A DNA stretch of 9,819 nucleotides from Bacillota bacterium (GTDB lineage Bacteria > Bacillota > Clostridia > Acetivibrionales > JAKOSZ01): NCBI GenBank assembly GCA_029776555.1, contig JAKOSZ010000135.1, positions 1-9,819 of the forward strand, written 5' to 3'. Every line of letters begins with the position of its first letter. The stretch's first letter is position 1. The translations under genes and the position numbers were made by a program. Shown here piece by piece: positions 1 through 6,274 of this stretch. Under the pieces are notes generated by a model that saw only the letters and a program-made list of their open reading frames with translations, was not told the origin of the DNA and did no database searches.

Positions 1-56
1 AAAAAGATCGTTTAAAAACCTACAATAACTTGACACTATCAAAAATAAACACATCC

Positions 57-85
57 TTGACATGGCCGTGTATAGATGTTATATA
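57..85 (+). promoter_or_regulatory. sigma-A promoter of the pheST T-box transcript
   Basis: A perfect -35 box TTGACA (57-62) is followed after 17 bases by TATATA (80-85), a near-consensus -10 box. Transcription would begin near 92, just ahead of the T-box leader. A second TTGACA lies at 30-35 but has no -10 box at a suitable distance. No coding sequence precedes it within the window. Confidence 0.8.
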
Positions 86-92
86 AGAGTAT

Positions 93-387
93 ATAGAAAG
101 AAAAGGCGATGACGGAGAAAAGTAGACGGAATAAGACCTTAAAGAGAGAGGGCATCGGAGGCTGGAAGTGCCCTTAAGGCGTTATCCGTTGAAGTTCCCT
201 CTTGAGCTTTACCGCCGAACCGATAGTAAGCGGTAACGGGGCGAGCCCGTTAAAGCGAGAGGCAATCAGCTTTGCCCGTATGGGTTTTGCAGGTTGCTTT
301 AAGAGAGCCTGTCCGGTTTGGCAGGAAGAAGGGTGGTACCGCGGATTATACCTCCGTCCCTGAAATGGGGGCGGGGGTTTTAATTTT
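93..387 (+). promoter_or_regulatory. T-box leader (tRNA-Phe responsive) of pheST
   Basis: This RNA leader senses uncharged tRNA and lets transcription continue into pheST when tRNA-Phe is poorly charged. The hallmark T-box sequence GGGTGGTACCGCGG is at 331-344. Its TGGT (334-337) would pair with an ACCA tRNA end, which fits tRNA-Phe with discriminator A. Stem I can be drawn: the segment from about 125 to 142 pairs with 175-190, with a distal hairpin AGGGCA (149-154) / TGCCCT (169-174). A TTC triplet at 195-197, on the 3' side of the predicted specifier loop just below that stem, is the likely phenylalanine specifier codon. Further hairpins follow: TACCGC 210-215 / GCGGTA 230-235, AACGGG 235-240 / CCCGTT 246-251, and GGCAA 261-265 / TTGCC 272-276. 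The T-box identification is very secure. The specifier position is inferred from the drawn structure and from the downstream gene. Confidence 0.93.
351..387 (+). terminator. T-box regulated intrinsic terminator
   Basis: Bases 351-360 (CCTCCGTCCC) pair with 368-377 over ten base pairs, two of them G-U, around a seven-base loop, and the run TTTTAATTTT follows at once. The 5' arm lies directly after the T-box motif, as expected for a terminator in competition with the antiterminator that uncharged tRNA stabilises. Confidence 0.88.
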
Positions 388-465
388 GAAGTTTGTTTCG
401 GCCTTTAAAATCCCGCTTATGCCGGGGGCCAGAGTTAAAGCGCGCTAAAAAGGAGGTTAGTCTAT

Positions 466-1485
466 ATGAGACAGCAGCTTCAGGAGATAAAAGCCCAGGC
501 CGAAGGAGAACTGTCGGCCGTTGGCAGCATGCAGGAGCTTGAAAACATAAGGGTCAGGTACCTGGGGAAAAAGGGCCAACTGACACTGGTCTTAAGGGGG
601 ATGGGGGCCTTGCCCCCGGAAGAGAGACCTGTGGTGGGACAGCTGGCCAACGAAGTGAGGAGCTTTATAGAGGGGAAAATTGACGCGGTTAAAGGGGAGC
701 TTTTAAAGAAGGAGAGAGACGAAAGGCTCCTTAGGGAAGTCATTGACGTCACGGTGCCCGGAAAGAGGAGGAGGCTGGGCCACAGGCATCCCCTGAGCAT
801 TGTCATGGACGAGGTGAAGGAAGTCTTTATAGGCATGGGCTATGAAATAGCCGAGGGGCCGGAAGTGGAGCTGGACTACTACAATTTTGAAGCCCTGAAC
901 ACACCAAAAGGCCATCCTGCCAGGGATACCCAGGACACCTTTTATATAAGCGAAAACGTGCTCTTAAGGACCCAAACCTCTCCGGTGCAGATTAGGACAA
1001 TGGAGAAGAAGAAACCCCCCATAAGGATTATCTGCCCGGGCAGGGTGTACAGGTCCGACGCCGTTGACGCCACCCATTCGCCGGTATTCCACCAGATAGA
1101 AGGCCTGGCGGTGGACAAAGGCGTCACCATGGGGGACCTGGTGGGAACCCTCCAGGTTTTCGCCGCCCACCTCTTCGGAGAGAACACAAAAGTAAGACTA
1201 AGGCCTCACCACTTCCCCTTTACCGAACCCAGCGCCGAGGTGGATGTGTCCTGCTGGAACTGCGGCGGAAAGGGATGCAGGATGTGCAAGAATGAGGGCT
1301 GGATAGAAATCCTGGGTGCAGGGATGGTACACCCCAAAGTGCTTGAGGTATGCGGGATAGATCCGGATATTTACAGCGGTTTTGCCTTCGGGATGGGAGT
1401 GGAAAGGATAGCCATGGCAAAGTTCAATATCGAAGACATGAGGCTTATGTACGAAAATGACGTAAGGTTCTTAAGGCAGTTTTGA
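466..1485 (+). CDS. pheS: phenylalanyl-tRNA synthetase alpha subunit
   Basis: Catalytic subunit of the cytoplasmic alpha2-beta2 enzyme that charges tRNA-Phe with phenylalanine (EC 6.1.1.20). The 339-residue product has the usual length for bacterial PheS. Residues 1-90 or so form the N-terminal coiled-coil arm that contacts tRNA. The class II aminoacylation core follows, with motif 2 around GRVYRSDAVDATHSPVFHQ (192-210) and motif 3 around GFAFGMGVERIAM (305-317). Four cysteines at 263, 266, 271 and 274 (CWNCGGKGCRMC) form a knuckle-like insert seen in many Gram-positive PheS proteins. The ATG at 466 has an ideal ribosome binding site, AAGGAGG at 450-456, nine bases upstream. pheT follows after a short gap in the same transcript, and both lie under the T-box leader. 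I see nothing missing or truncated. Confidence 0.98.
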   Translation: MRQQLQEIKAQAEGELSAVGSMQELENIRVRYLGKKGQLTLVLRGMGALPPEERPVVGQLANEVRSFIEGKIDAVKGELLKKERDERLLREVIDVTVPGKRRRLGHRHPLSIVMDEVKEVFIGMGYEIAEGPEVELDYYNFEALNTPKGHPARDTQDTFYISENVLLRTQTSPVQIRTMEKKKPPIRIICPGRVYRSDAVDATHSPVFHQIEGLAVDKGVTMGDLVGTLQVFAAHLFGENTKVRLRPHHFPFTEPSAEVDVSCWNCGGKGCRMCKNEGWIEILGAGMVHPKVLEVCGIDPDIYSGFAFGMGVERIAMAKFNIEDMRLMYENDVRFLRQF

Positions 1486-1521
1486 TTCTTAGAGACGGTG
1501 ACGGCAAGGGAGGTAATGGAG

Positions 1522-3921
1522 ATGAAAGTGCCAATAGGTTGGCTGAAGGATTATCTGGATATTGATGTCTCTCCGAAAGAACTGGCCGAAGCGCTGACCA
1601 TGACCGGTTCCAAGGTGGAAGGAATAGAGACGAGGGGAGAGGGCATACAGGGGGTTGTGGTAGGGAAAGTCCTTGAGGTAAGCCCCCATCCCAACGCCGA
1701 TAAGCTGGTGGTCACAAAGGTTGACGTGGGAGACGAGGTTGTACAGGTGGTCACCGGTGCCACCAACATGAAGGCCGGGGATTTTGTTCCCGTGGCCTTG
1801 CACGGTTCCACTCTCCCGGGGGGAGTAAAAATTACGAAGTGCAAGTTAAGGGGAGTTGAGTCCAACGGCATGATGTGCTCATTGGAGGAGCTGGCTCTAA
1901 GCAAGGAGGACTATCCCGATGCGGAGGAAGACGGCATTTTCATAATTGACCCCGCAGCGGAAGGCTTAAAGCCCGGCCAGGATATACGGGAGGCGATGGG
2001 GCTTAATGAGACGGTGCTGGACCTGGAGATAACCTCCAACAGGCCCGACTGCCTGAGCATCCTGGGCATTGCCCGGGAGGCCGGAGCCGCCCTGGGCAGG
2101 AAGCTGAAGAAGCCCGATATCAGGCTTGCCGAAGAAGGAGACGATATAAGAAATTACGCGTCGGTGGAGCTGGAAGCCCCGGACCTCTGCCCCAGGTATG
2201 CTGCCAGGGTGGTGACCGACGTAAGGATAGGCCCTTCTCCCAAGTGGATGGCGGACCGCCTTAAGGCTGCCGGCGTAAGGTCCATCAACAACATAGTGGA
2301 TATTACCAACTATGTGATGCTGGAGCTGGGGCAGCCCATGCACGCATTTGACCTGGACAGCCTGGACAGGAGAAAAATAGTGGTAAGGAGAGCCGCCCGG
2401 GGAGAAAGCATAATGACCCTGGACGGCCAGGAGAGGCTTTTGGACCAGACGATGCTGGTAATTGCCGACGGGGCCCGCCCGGTGGCCGTGGCAGGCGTCA
2501 TGGGGGGAGAGGGTTCGGGAATAAGCGATTCCACCAGGACAATTCTGCTGGAGTCGGCCAACTTCAACGGAATTTCGGTGAGGCTGACCGCAAAGAAGAT
2601 TGGCTTGAGGACCGAGGCCTCCTCCAGGTTTGAGAAGGGGCTTGACGTTGAAAACGTCATCACTGCCTTGGACAGGGCGGCCCAGCTTATTGAGGAACTG
2701 GGAGCGGGCAAGGTCTGCAAGGGCATAATTGACTGCTTCCCGGCCAAGCCGGAAAAAAGGACCATAAAATTGATGCCTGAAAAGATAAACTCCCTGCTGG
2801 GCACTTCCATTGAATCCGCTGAAATGTTAAGGATATTCAAATCCCTTGAGTTTGAGGTGGACGAAGAAAAGCTGCTGCTGGGCATACCCAGCTTCAGGCC
2901 TGACATCGAGAGGGAAGCGGACCTGGCGGAAGAGGTGGCCCGTTTTTACGGCTACAACAGCATAAGGCCCACCCTTATGTCGGGAACAACGCCCACCATA
3001 GGGCGAAAGACGCCCAAGCAGAAGATTGAGGACATGATAAAGGCCGCCGCGGTCTCCTGCGGCTTTTCGGAAATATACACCTACTCCTTTACCAGCCCCA
3101 GGGTTTTTGACAGGCTGAGGATTCCCGAGGGCAGTGAAATGCGCAAAACGGTGACAATACTAAACCCTCTGGGGGAAGACTGCAGCATAATGAGAACCAC
3201 CACCGTCCCGGAAATGCTGAAGGTCATAAGCACCAATTACAGCAGGATGGTTGAGAAAGCCAGGCTGTTTGAGTACTCTTTCGTTTACCTGCCTTCCGGG
3301 GAAGGGGAGGACCGGCTCCCCTATGAAAAACCGGTTCTGACCCTGGGCATGTACGGCGATGGGGACTTCTATGACCTGAAGGGCGTTGTGGAAGAAATCC
3401 TGGAGCTTCTTAAAATAGACGGCTTTAGTTTTGAGCCCGAAACCGATAACCCCATTTTCCACCCAGGCAGGACAGCCGCACTGTGGATTCGGGGCGAAAA
3501 AACAGGCACCCTGGGAGAGATTCACCAGGAGGTGGCGGAAAACTTTCAGTGCCCCGAGAGGACCTATGCAGCCGTTATTGACGTGGAGCCGCTTATAAGG
3601 GAAGCCAGGATGGAGTCGGAATACAGGCCTCTTCCCAGGTTCCCGGCGGTTACAAGGGACATAGCCATACTGGTTGAAGACAGGATCCTGGTGCGGGACA
3701 TTGAAAGGGTCATCAGGGAAAAGGCCGGCAAGTACCTGGAAAACATGAGCCTGTTTGACATATACAGGGGCAAACAGATACCCGAAGGGATGAAGAGCGT
3801 GGCCTACTCCATAAGCTTCAGGGCGCCGGACAGGACCTTGACCGACGAAGAAGTAAACAGGTCCATGGGAGACATAATAAACTCCCTGAAGGCCAGCTTC
3901 AGCGCAAGGTTAAGAGAATAA
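1522..3921 (+). CDS. pheT: phenylalanyl-tRNA synthetase beta subunit
   Basis: Partner of PheS; it binds tRNA and hydrolyses mischarged tyrosyl-tRNA-Phe. From the ATG at 1522 the product has 799 residues, the usual bacterial length. Domains in order: an N-terminal segment opening MKVPIGWLKDYLDID, an EMAP-like tRNA-binding domain (about 40-150, with SPHPNADKL), the B3/B4 editing region (about 210-385), a B5 domain (about 410-478, ending in SFRPDIEREADLAEEVARF), the catalytic-like core (about 485-690), and a C-terminal FDX-ACB anticodon-binding domain (about 706-798). The frame is open from a GTG at 1498, but GGGAGGT (1508-1514) sits seven bases before the ATG at 1522 and PheT proteins typically begin at this MKV, so I prefer 1522. 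The gap to pheS is 36 bases, without a terminator. Confidence 0.97.
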   Translation: MKVPIGWLKDYLDIDVSPKELAEALTMTGSKVEGIETRGEGIQGVVVGKVLEVSPHPNADKLVVTKVDVGDEVVQVVTGATNMKAGDFVPVALHGSTLPGGVKITKCKLRGVESNGMMCSLEELALSKEDYPDAEEDGIFIIDPAAEGLKPGQDIREAMGLNETVLDLEITSNRPDCLSILGIAREAGAALGRKLKKPDIRLAEEGDDIRNYASVELEAPDLCPRYAARVVTDVRIGPSPKWMADRLKAAGVRSINNIVDITNYVMLELGQPMHAFDLDSLDRRKIVVRRAARGESIMTLDGQERLLDQTMLVIADGARPVAVAGVMGGEGSGISDSTRTILLESANFNGISVRLTAKKIGLRTEASSRFEKGLDVENVITALDRAAQLIEELGAGKVCKGIIDCFPAKPEKRTIKLMPEKINSLLGTSIESAEMLRIFKSLEFEVDEEKLLLGIPSFRPDIEREADLAEEVARFYGYNSIRPTLMSGTTPTIGRKTPKQKIEDMIKAAAVSCGFSEIYTYSFTSPRVFDRLRIPEGSEMRKTVTILNPLGEDCSIMRTTTVPEMLKVISTNYSRMVEKARLFEYSFVYLPSGEGEDRLPYEKPVLTLGMYGDGDFYDLKGVVEEILELLKIDGFSFEPETDNPIFHPGRTAALWIRGEKTGTLGEIHQEVAENFQCPERTYAAVIDVEPLIREARMESEYRPLPRFPAVTRDIAILVEDRILVRDIERVIREKAGKYLENMSLFDIYRGKQIPEGMKSVAYSISFRAPDRTLTDEEVNRSMGDIINSLKASFSARLRE

Positions 3922-3924
3922 GCC

Positions 3925-3980
3925 AAAGCAGCCGGAGAACGGGCGAAAACTTTCCTTCCGCTGTCCTCCGGCTGCTTTTT
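3925..3980 (+). terminator. intrinsic terminator of the pheST operon
   Basis: A perfect 13-base-pair stem, AAAGCAGCCGGAG (3925-3937) with CTCCGGCTGCTTT (3966-3978), encloses a 28-base loop and runs into TTTTT. It begins four bases after the pheT stop codon, so it almost certainly ends the operon. Confidence 0.9.
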
Positions 3981-4058
3981 ATTTCATAAGGAATCTCACC
4001 TTTTATGTTTCCCTGTTATTTTGAAATTATTTATTTCAAAGAAATCTCCTTTTTTATG
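3981..4058. repeat. degenerate direct repeat in the pheT-pcm gap
   Basis: Bases 3981-4007 (beginning ATTTCATAAGGAATCTC) resemble 4033-4058 (beginning ATTTCAAAGAAATCTC). Both copies end in a T-rich run and ATG, with about 21 of 27 positions alike, 51-52 bases apart. Weaker similarity continues past each copy (CTGTTA against CTGTAA, then AAATT). An 8-base inverted repeat, TTTGAAAT (4020-4027) / ATTTCAAA (4033-4040), overlaps the second copy. The region is AT-rich, so part of this may be chance. No function is evident. Confidence 0.35.
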
Positions 4059-4177
4059 CCTCCGCTGTAAATTCAAATTTTTCTTCGGTTATTTAAAGTT
4101 GAACTTCATCTTGCGCCGAAAGCTGTTCCTTCCTGCCTTCCATGGGCCGGTCAGAGCAGTCCGGCTTGCCGGAAAGA

Positions 4178-4227
4178 CGGGACAGTTTGGCCTTAAGGCT
4201 TTTAGTCAAAACTCCCGATTTTTTTTT
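4178..4227 (+). terminator. terminator-like hairpin with nine-T tract
   Basis: CGGG (4178-4181) pairs with CCCG (4214-4217). Above a two-base bulge, AGTTT (4184-4188) pairs with AAACT (4209-4213). An inner palindrome GCCTTAAGGC lies at 4190-4199, and nine T residues follow at 4219-4227. No gene lies close upstream on this strand, so its client is unclear; it may be a back-up for the pheST terminator or the end of an unrecognised small RNA. Confidence 0.45.
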
Positions 4228-4238
4228 GAGGGGGAACC

Positions 4239-4258
4239 GGGCAGCGGCCCTTTTTTTT
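4239..4258 (+). terminator. short GC hairpin with eight-T tract
   Basis: GGGC (4239-4242) and GCCC (4247-4250) form a four-base-pair all-GC stem with a four-base loop, followed by eight T residues. The stem is short for an efficient terminator; the length of the T run is the main reason to list it. Confidence 0.35.
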
Positions 4259-4263
4259 CTCCC

Positions 4264-4292
4264 GGGCGGAAAGCCCCGGCGCCGCCCTTTTT
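4264..4292 (+). terminator. terminator-like hairpin with five-T tract
   Basis: GGGCGG (4264-4269) pairs with CCGCCC (4282-4287) around a 12-base loop, directly followed by TTTTT. It is the third hairpin plus T-run unit within about 115 bases, and lies upstream of the pcm promoter. Confidence 0.5.
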
Positions 4293-4417
4293 ATAAAGCT
4301 GAAAAGGCCGGGTTTAAGCCGGTTCATTTCAAGCCTTTCAGGAGAAGTCTCTTTTCACCGGGAAGGGGAGTCGGGGGAATGGAATAAACTGCAAACTGCC
4401 CGGCGGGATAATTGGAA

Positions 4418-4446
4418 TTGCTTTCAAAGGAAAAAACTCGTAGAAT
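4418..4446 (+). promoter_or_regulatory. sigma-A promoter of pcm-DUF3048-pgi
   Basis: TTGCTT (4418-4423), exactly 17 bases, then TAGAAT (4441-4446). Each box matches the consensus at four or five of six positions. A start near 4453 gives a leader of about 37 bases before the pcm ATG. It lies downstream of the hairpin cluster, so those hairpins would not be on this transcript. Confidence 0.65.
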
Positions 4447-4489
4447 ATAACTGTAAAAAGGAGAAAGGGGTTAGAAGCTTCCGCTGTCC

Positions 4490-5080
4490 ATGGAAAGAGA
4501 TGAGCTTCTGGATTTCTTTAGAAAGCTGGACCGGTCGCTGTTTTTGGACAAGGAGTTTAGGGAATATGCGGACTGTGACAGTCCTCTTCCCATAGGCTAC
4601 AGGCAGACCATTTCCCAGCCTTCGCTGGTCCTTGAAAAGACAAGGCTCCTCAACTTAAGCAGGGAGATGAGGGTTCTTGAGATCGGTACCGGCTCGGGCT
4701 ACCAGACCGCTTTTCTGGCAAGGTTTGCCCGGGAGGTGTACACGGTTGAAATAATAGAAGAACTGTCTTTGAAAGCCCAGAAAAGGCTGGCCGGGCTTGG
4801 CTTTAAAAACATACGCTTCAAGGTGGGCGACGGCAGCCAGGGCTGGCCGGAACACGCGCCCTATGACAGGATAATTGTTACCGCCGGGGCAAGTAAGGTG
4901 CCGGACCCGCTGCTGGAGCAGTTAAGCTGCGGCGGATTAATGGTGATTCCCGTTGGGACGCCGAGTCTGCAGGACCTTCTCTTAGTAGAAAAAAATAAGG
5001 ACGGTTCGCTTTCCCAAAAGCCCGTCGGCAAGGTTGTATTCGTTGAGCTAAAGGGAGAATACGGATGGAGAAACAGGTAA
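4490..5080 (+). CDS. pcm: protein-L-isoaspartate O-methyltransferase
   Basis: This enzyme uses S-adenosylmethionine to methylate isoaspartyl residues in aged proteins, the first step of their repair (EC 2.1.1.77). The 196-residue product carries the family signature PLPIGYRQTISQP (32-44), where many homologues read GHGQTISQP. The SAM-binding motif I is VLEIGTGSGYQTA (62-74). Next comes GDGSQGWPEHAPYDRIIVTA (113-132), followed by a conserved segment through IPVG. It is slightly shorter than the common 205-220 residues, with a trimmed N-terminus. The ATG at 4490 has no Shine-Dalgarno sequence at normal distance: AAAGGAG (4457-4463) and AAAGGGG (4464-4470) are 26 and 19 bases away. An in-frame stop at 4472-4474 leaves only a CTG (4484) as an earlier start. 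It is first in a likely operon with the next two genes. Confidence 0.92.
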   Translation: MERDELLDFFRKLDRSLFLDKEFREYADCDSPLPIGYRQTISQPSLVLEKTRLLNLSREMRVLEIGTGSGYQTAFLARFAREVYTVEIIEELSLKAQKRLAGLGFKNIRFKVGDGSQGWPEHAPYDRIIVTAGASKVPDPLLEQLSCGGLMVIPVGTPSLQDLLLVEKNKDGSLSQKPVGKVVFVELKGEYGWRNR

Positions 5081-6237
5081 ATCCAGGGAGAGGGATACGG
5101 AAAACAAAGGCGGAAATGTTCAGGCGGGCCGCAGCACTGCTTCTAACGGCACTGGCGCTGACCTTTCTTATTTCCTGCGGCGGAGGAAAGGGAACATCCC
5201 GGGAGGCAAACACCGTTGCCGACCCCGGCGGTTTGGAAAAAGAAGAAAGGCCGGAGGGGCAAGTGGAGCCCGGTGAGGAAGTTGAGACCGGGAATGGGGA
5301 TACTGTCCCCCCTGGAGAAGACGAAGGCGAAAACAAGGACGGCGAAAAAGGGAGCCCGGAATTTGTGTTTCCCCAAAAGGGCGTAAGGCCTGTGGCGGTA
5401 ATGATTGATAACGAGGGCACCAAGTGTTTGCCCCAGGGCGGACTGGATATGGCCCAGATAATATACGAAATAGTAGTAGAAGGGGATTTGACCAGGCTGA
5501 TGCCCGTATACTGGGGTGTGGAACCCCCCATGATTGGCCCGGTGAGGAGTTCCCGCCACTATTTCCTGGACTATGCCATGGAGCACGATGCCATATATGT
5601 CCATTTCGGATGGAGTCCCATGGCAGAAAATGATATAAAGCAGCTGGGGATAAACAATATAAACGGAGTAGGTTGGGGCGGAGAGGTGTTTTTTGACATA
5701 ACAAAGGATACGAGAAACTGGCAGGATTCCTATACCTCATGGGACAGGCTGGCGGCCTTTATAAAGAAAGCCAGGTACAGGACAAGCAGCGACAAGGAGC
5801 ACGTTTTCAGCTATAACCGGGAAGAGGTGCCGCTTAAAGGGGGAAAAGAGGCTTTAAAGATTGACATAAGGTATTCGTCGGCCATGAACGTCAGCTACAC
5901 CTATGACCCGGAAAGGGGCCTCTACATGAGATACAGGATGGGCAAGCCCCACATTGAAAGGACGACGGGAGAGCAGCTTTCGGCAAAGAACATAATCATA
6001 CTGGCGATTGGCAACAGCCGGATTAAAGGCGACAAGGAAGGGCGGCAGGAGCTTTATAACATAGGGGAGGGCAGCGGATGGTACATAACCGGCGGCAAGG
6101 CAATAAAAATCAAGTGGTCCAAGACATCCAGGGCATCCCCTACCAGCTATACCGACGAAGAGGGAAAGCCCATAATCCTCAATCCCGGACAGACCTGGAT
6201 TCAGATTGTGCCCAAGTATGCGAAGATTGTAATATAG
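5065..6237 (+). CDS. DUF3048 (YerB-like) lipoprotein
   Basis: Predicted lipoprotein of 390 residues. A basic N-terminus and hydrophobic stretch (22-36) lead to the lipobox LISC, with Cys38 as the lipidation and anchoring residue on the outer face of the membrane. A Gly/Glu/Pro-rich acidic linker follows (about 45-100). The N-terminal DUF3048 domain spans about 105-245, with PVAVMIDN (109-116), IIYEIVVEGDLTRLMPVYW (132-150), IGPVRSSRHYF (157-167) and VHFGWSP. The C-terminal DUF3048 region is about 265-388. B. subtilis YerB belongs to this family; its biochemical role is not established. The ATG at 5065 lies inside the end of pcm, overlapping by 16 bases, with AAGGGAG (5051-5057) seven bases before it, which suggests translational coupling. 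An internal ATG (codon 18, 5116) would give a more typical signal peptide but has a poorer ribosome binding site. Confidence 0.88.
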   Translation: MEKQVNPGRGIRKTKAEMFRRAAALLLTALALTFLISCGGGKGTSREANTVADPGGLEKEERPEGQVEPGEEVETGNGDTVPPGEDEGENKDGEKGSPEFVFPQKGVRPVAVMIDNEGTKCLPQGGLDMAQIIYEIVVEGDLTRLMPVYWGVEPPMIGPVRSSRHYFLDYAMEHDAIYVHFGWSPMAENDIKQLGINNINGVGWGGEVFFDITKDTRNWQDSYTSWDRLAAFIKKARYRTSSDKEHVFSYNREEVPLKGGKEALKIDIRYSSAMNVSYTYDPERGLYMRYRMGKPHIERTTGEQLSAKNIIILAIGNSRIKGDKEGRQELYNIGEGSGWYITGGKAIKIKWSKTSRASPTSYTDEEGKPIILNPGQTWIQIVPKYAKIVI

Positions 6238-6274
6238 CATGCAGTAATAAACTTCAATAGCGGAGGTAAAGAAT

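Larger units (their letters stand above)
4059..4417. other. non-coding gap with a series of hairpins
   Basis: I find no convincing gene here. Two open frames exist (4021-4296 and 4142-4387), but they lack ribosome binding sites, use phenylalanine- and proline-rich low-complexity sequence unlike the neighbours, and read through palindromes. The stretch holds successive hairpins: TCCGG 4160-4164 / CCGGA 4169-4173; the terminator-like elements at 4178-4227, 4239-4258 and 4264-4292; and a longer stem CTGAAAAGGC (4299-4308) / GCCTTTCAG (4333-4341) with one bulged A. None matches a riboswitch class I recognise. It could be a terminator cluster, a small-RNA locus or simply decayed sequence. Confidence 0.5.

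Noticed and set aside
30..35. First TTGACA as a second pheST promoter
   Set aside because: Nothing resembling a -10 box lies 16 to 19 bases downstream.
1498..1521. GTG at 1498 or ATG at 1516 as the pheT start
   Set aside because: GGGAGGT at 1508-1514 is well placed only for the ATG at 1522, and PheT proteins typically begin at this MKV.
2310..2906. 198-codon minus-strand open frame inside pheT
   Set aside because: It lies entirely within the conserved pheT coding region and is a serine- and proline-rich complement of it, with no recognisable domain.
4021..4387. Two overlapping plus-strand open frames of 91 and 81 codons in the pheT-pcm gap
   Set aside because: There is no ribosome binding site, the composition is biased and rich in Phe, Pro and Arg, the frames pass through hairpins and T tracts, and no motif is recognised.
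4299..4400. Possible cobalamin-type or other known riboswitch before pcm
   Set aside because: The conserved core sequences of that class are absent on both strands, and the pcm promoter lies downstream of the region.
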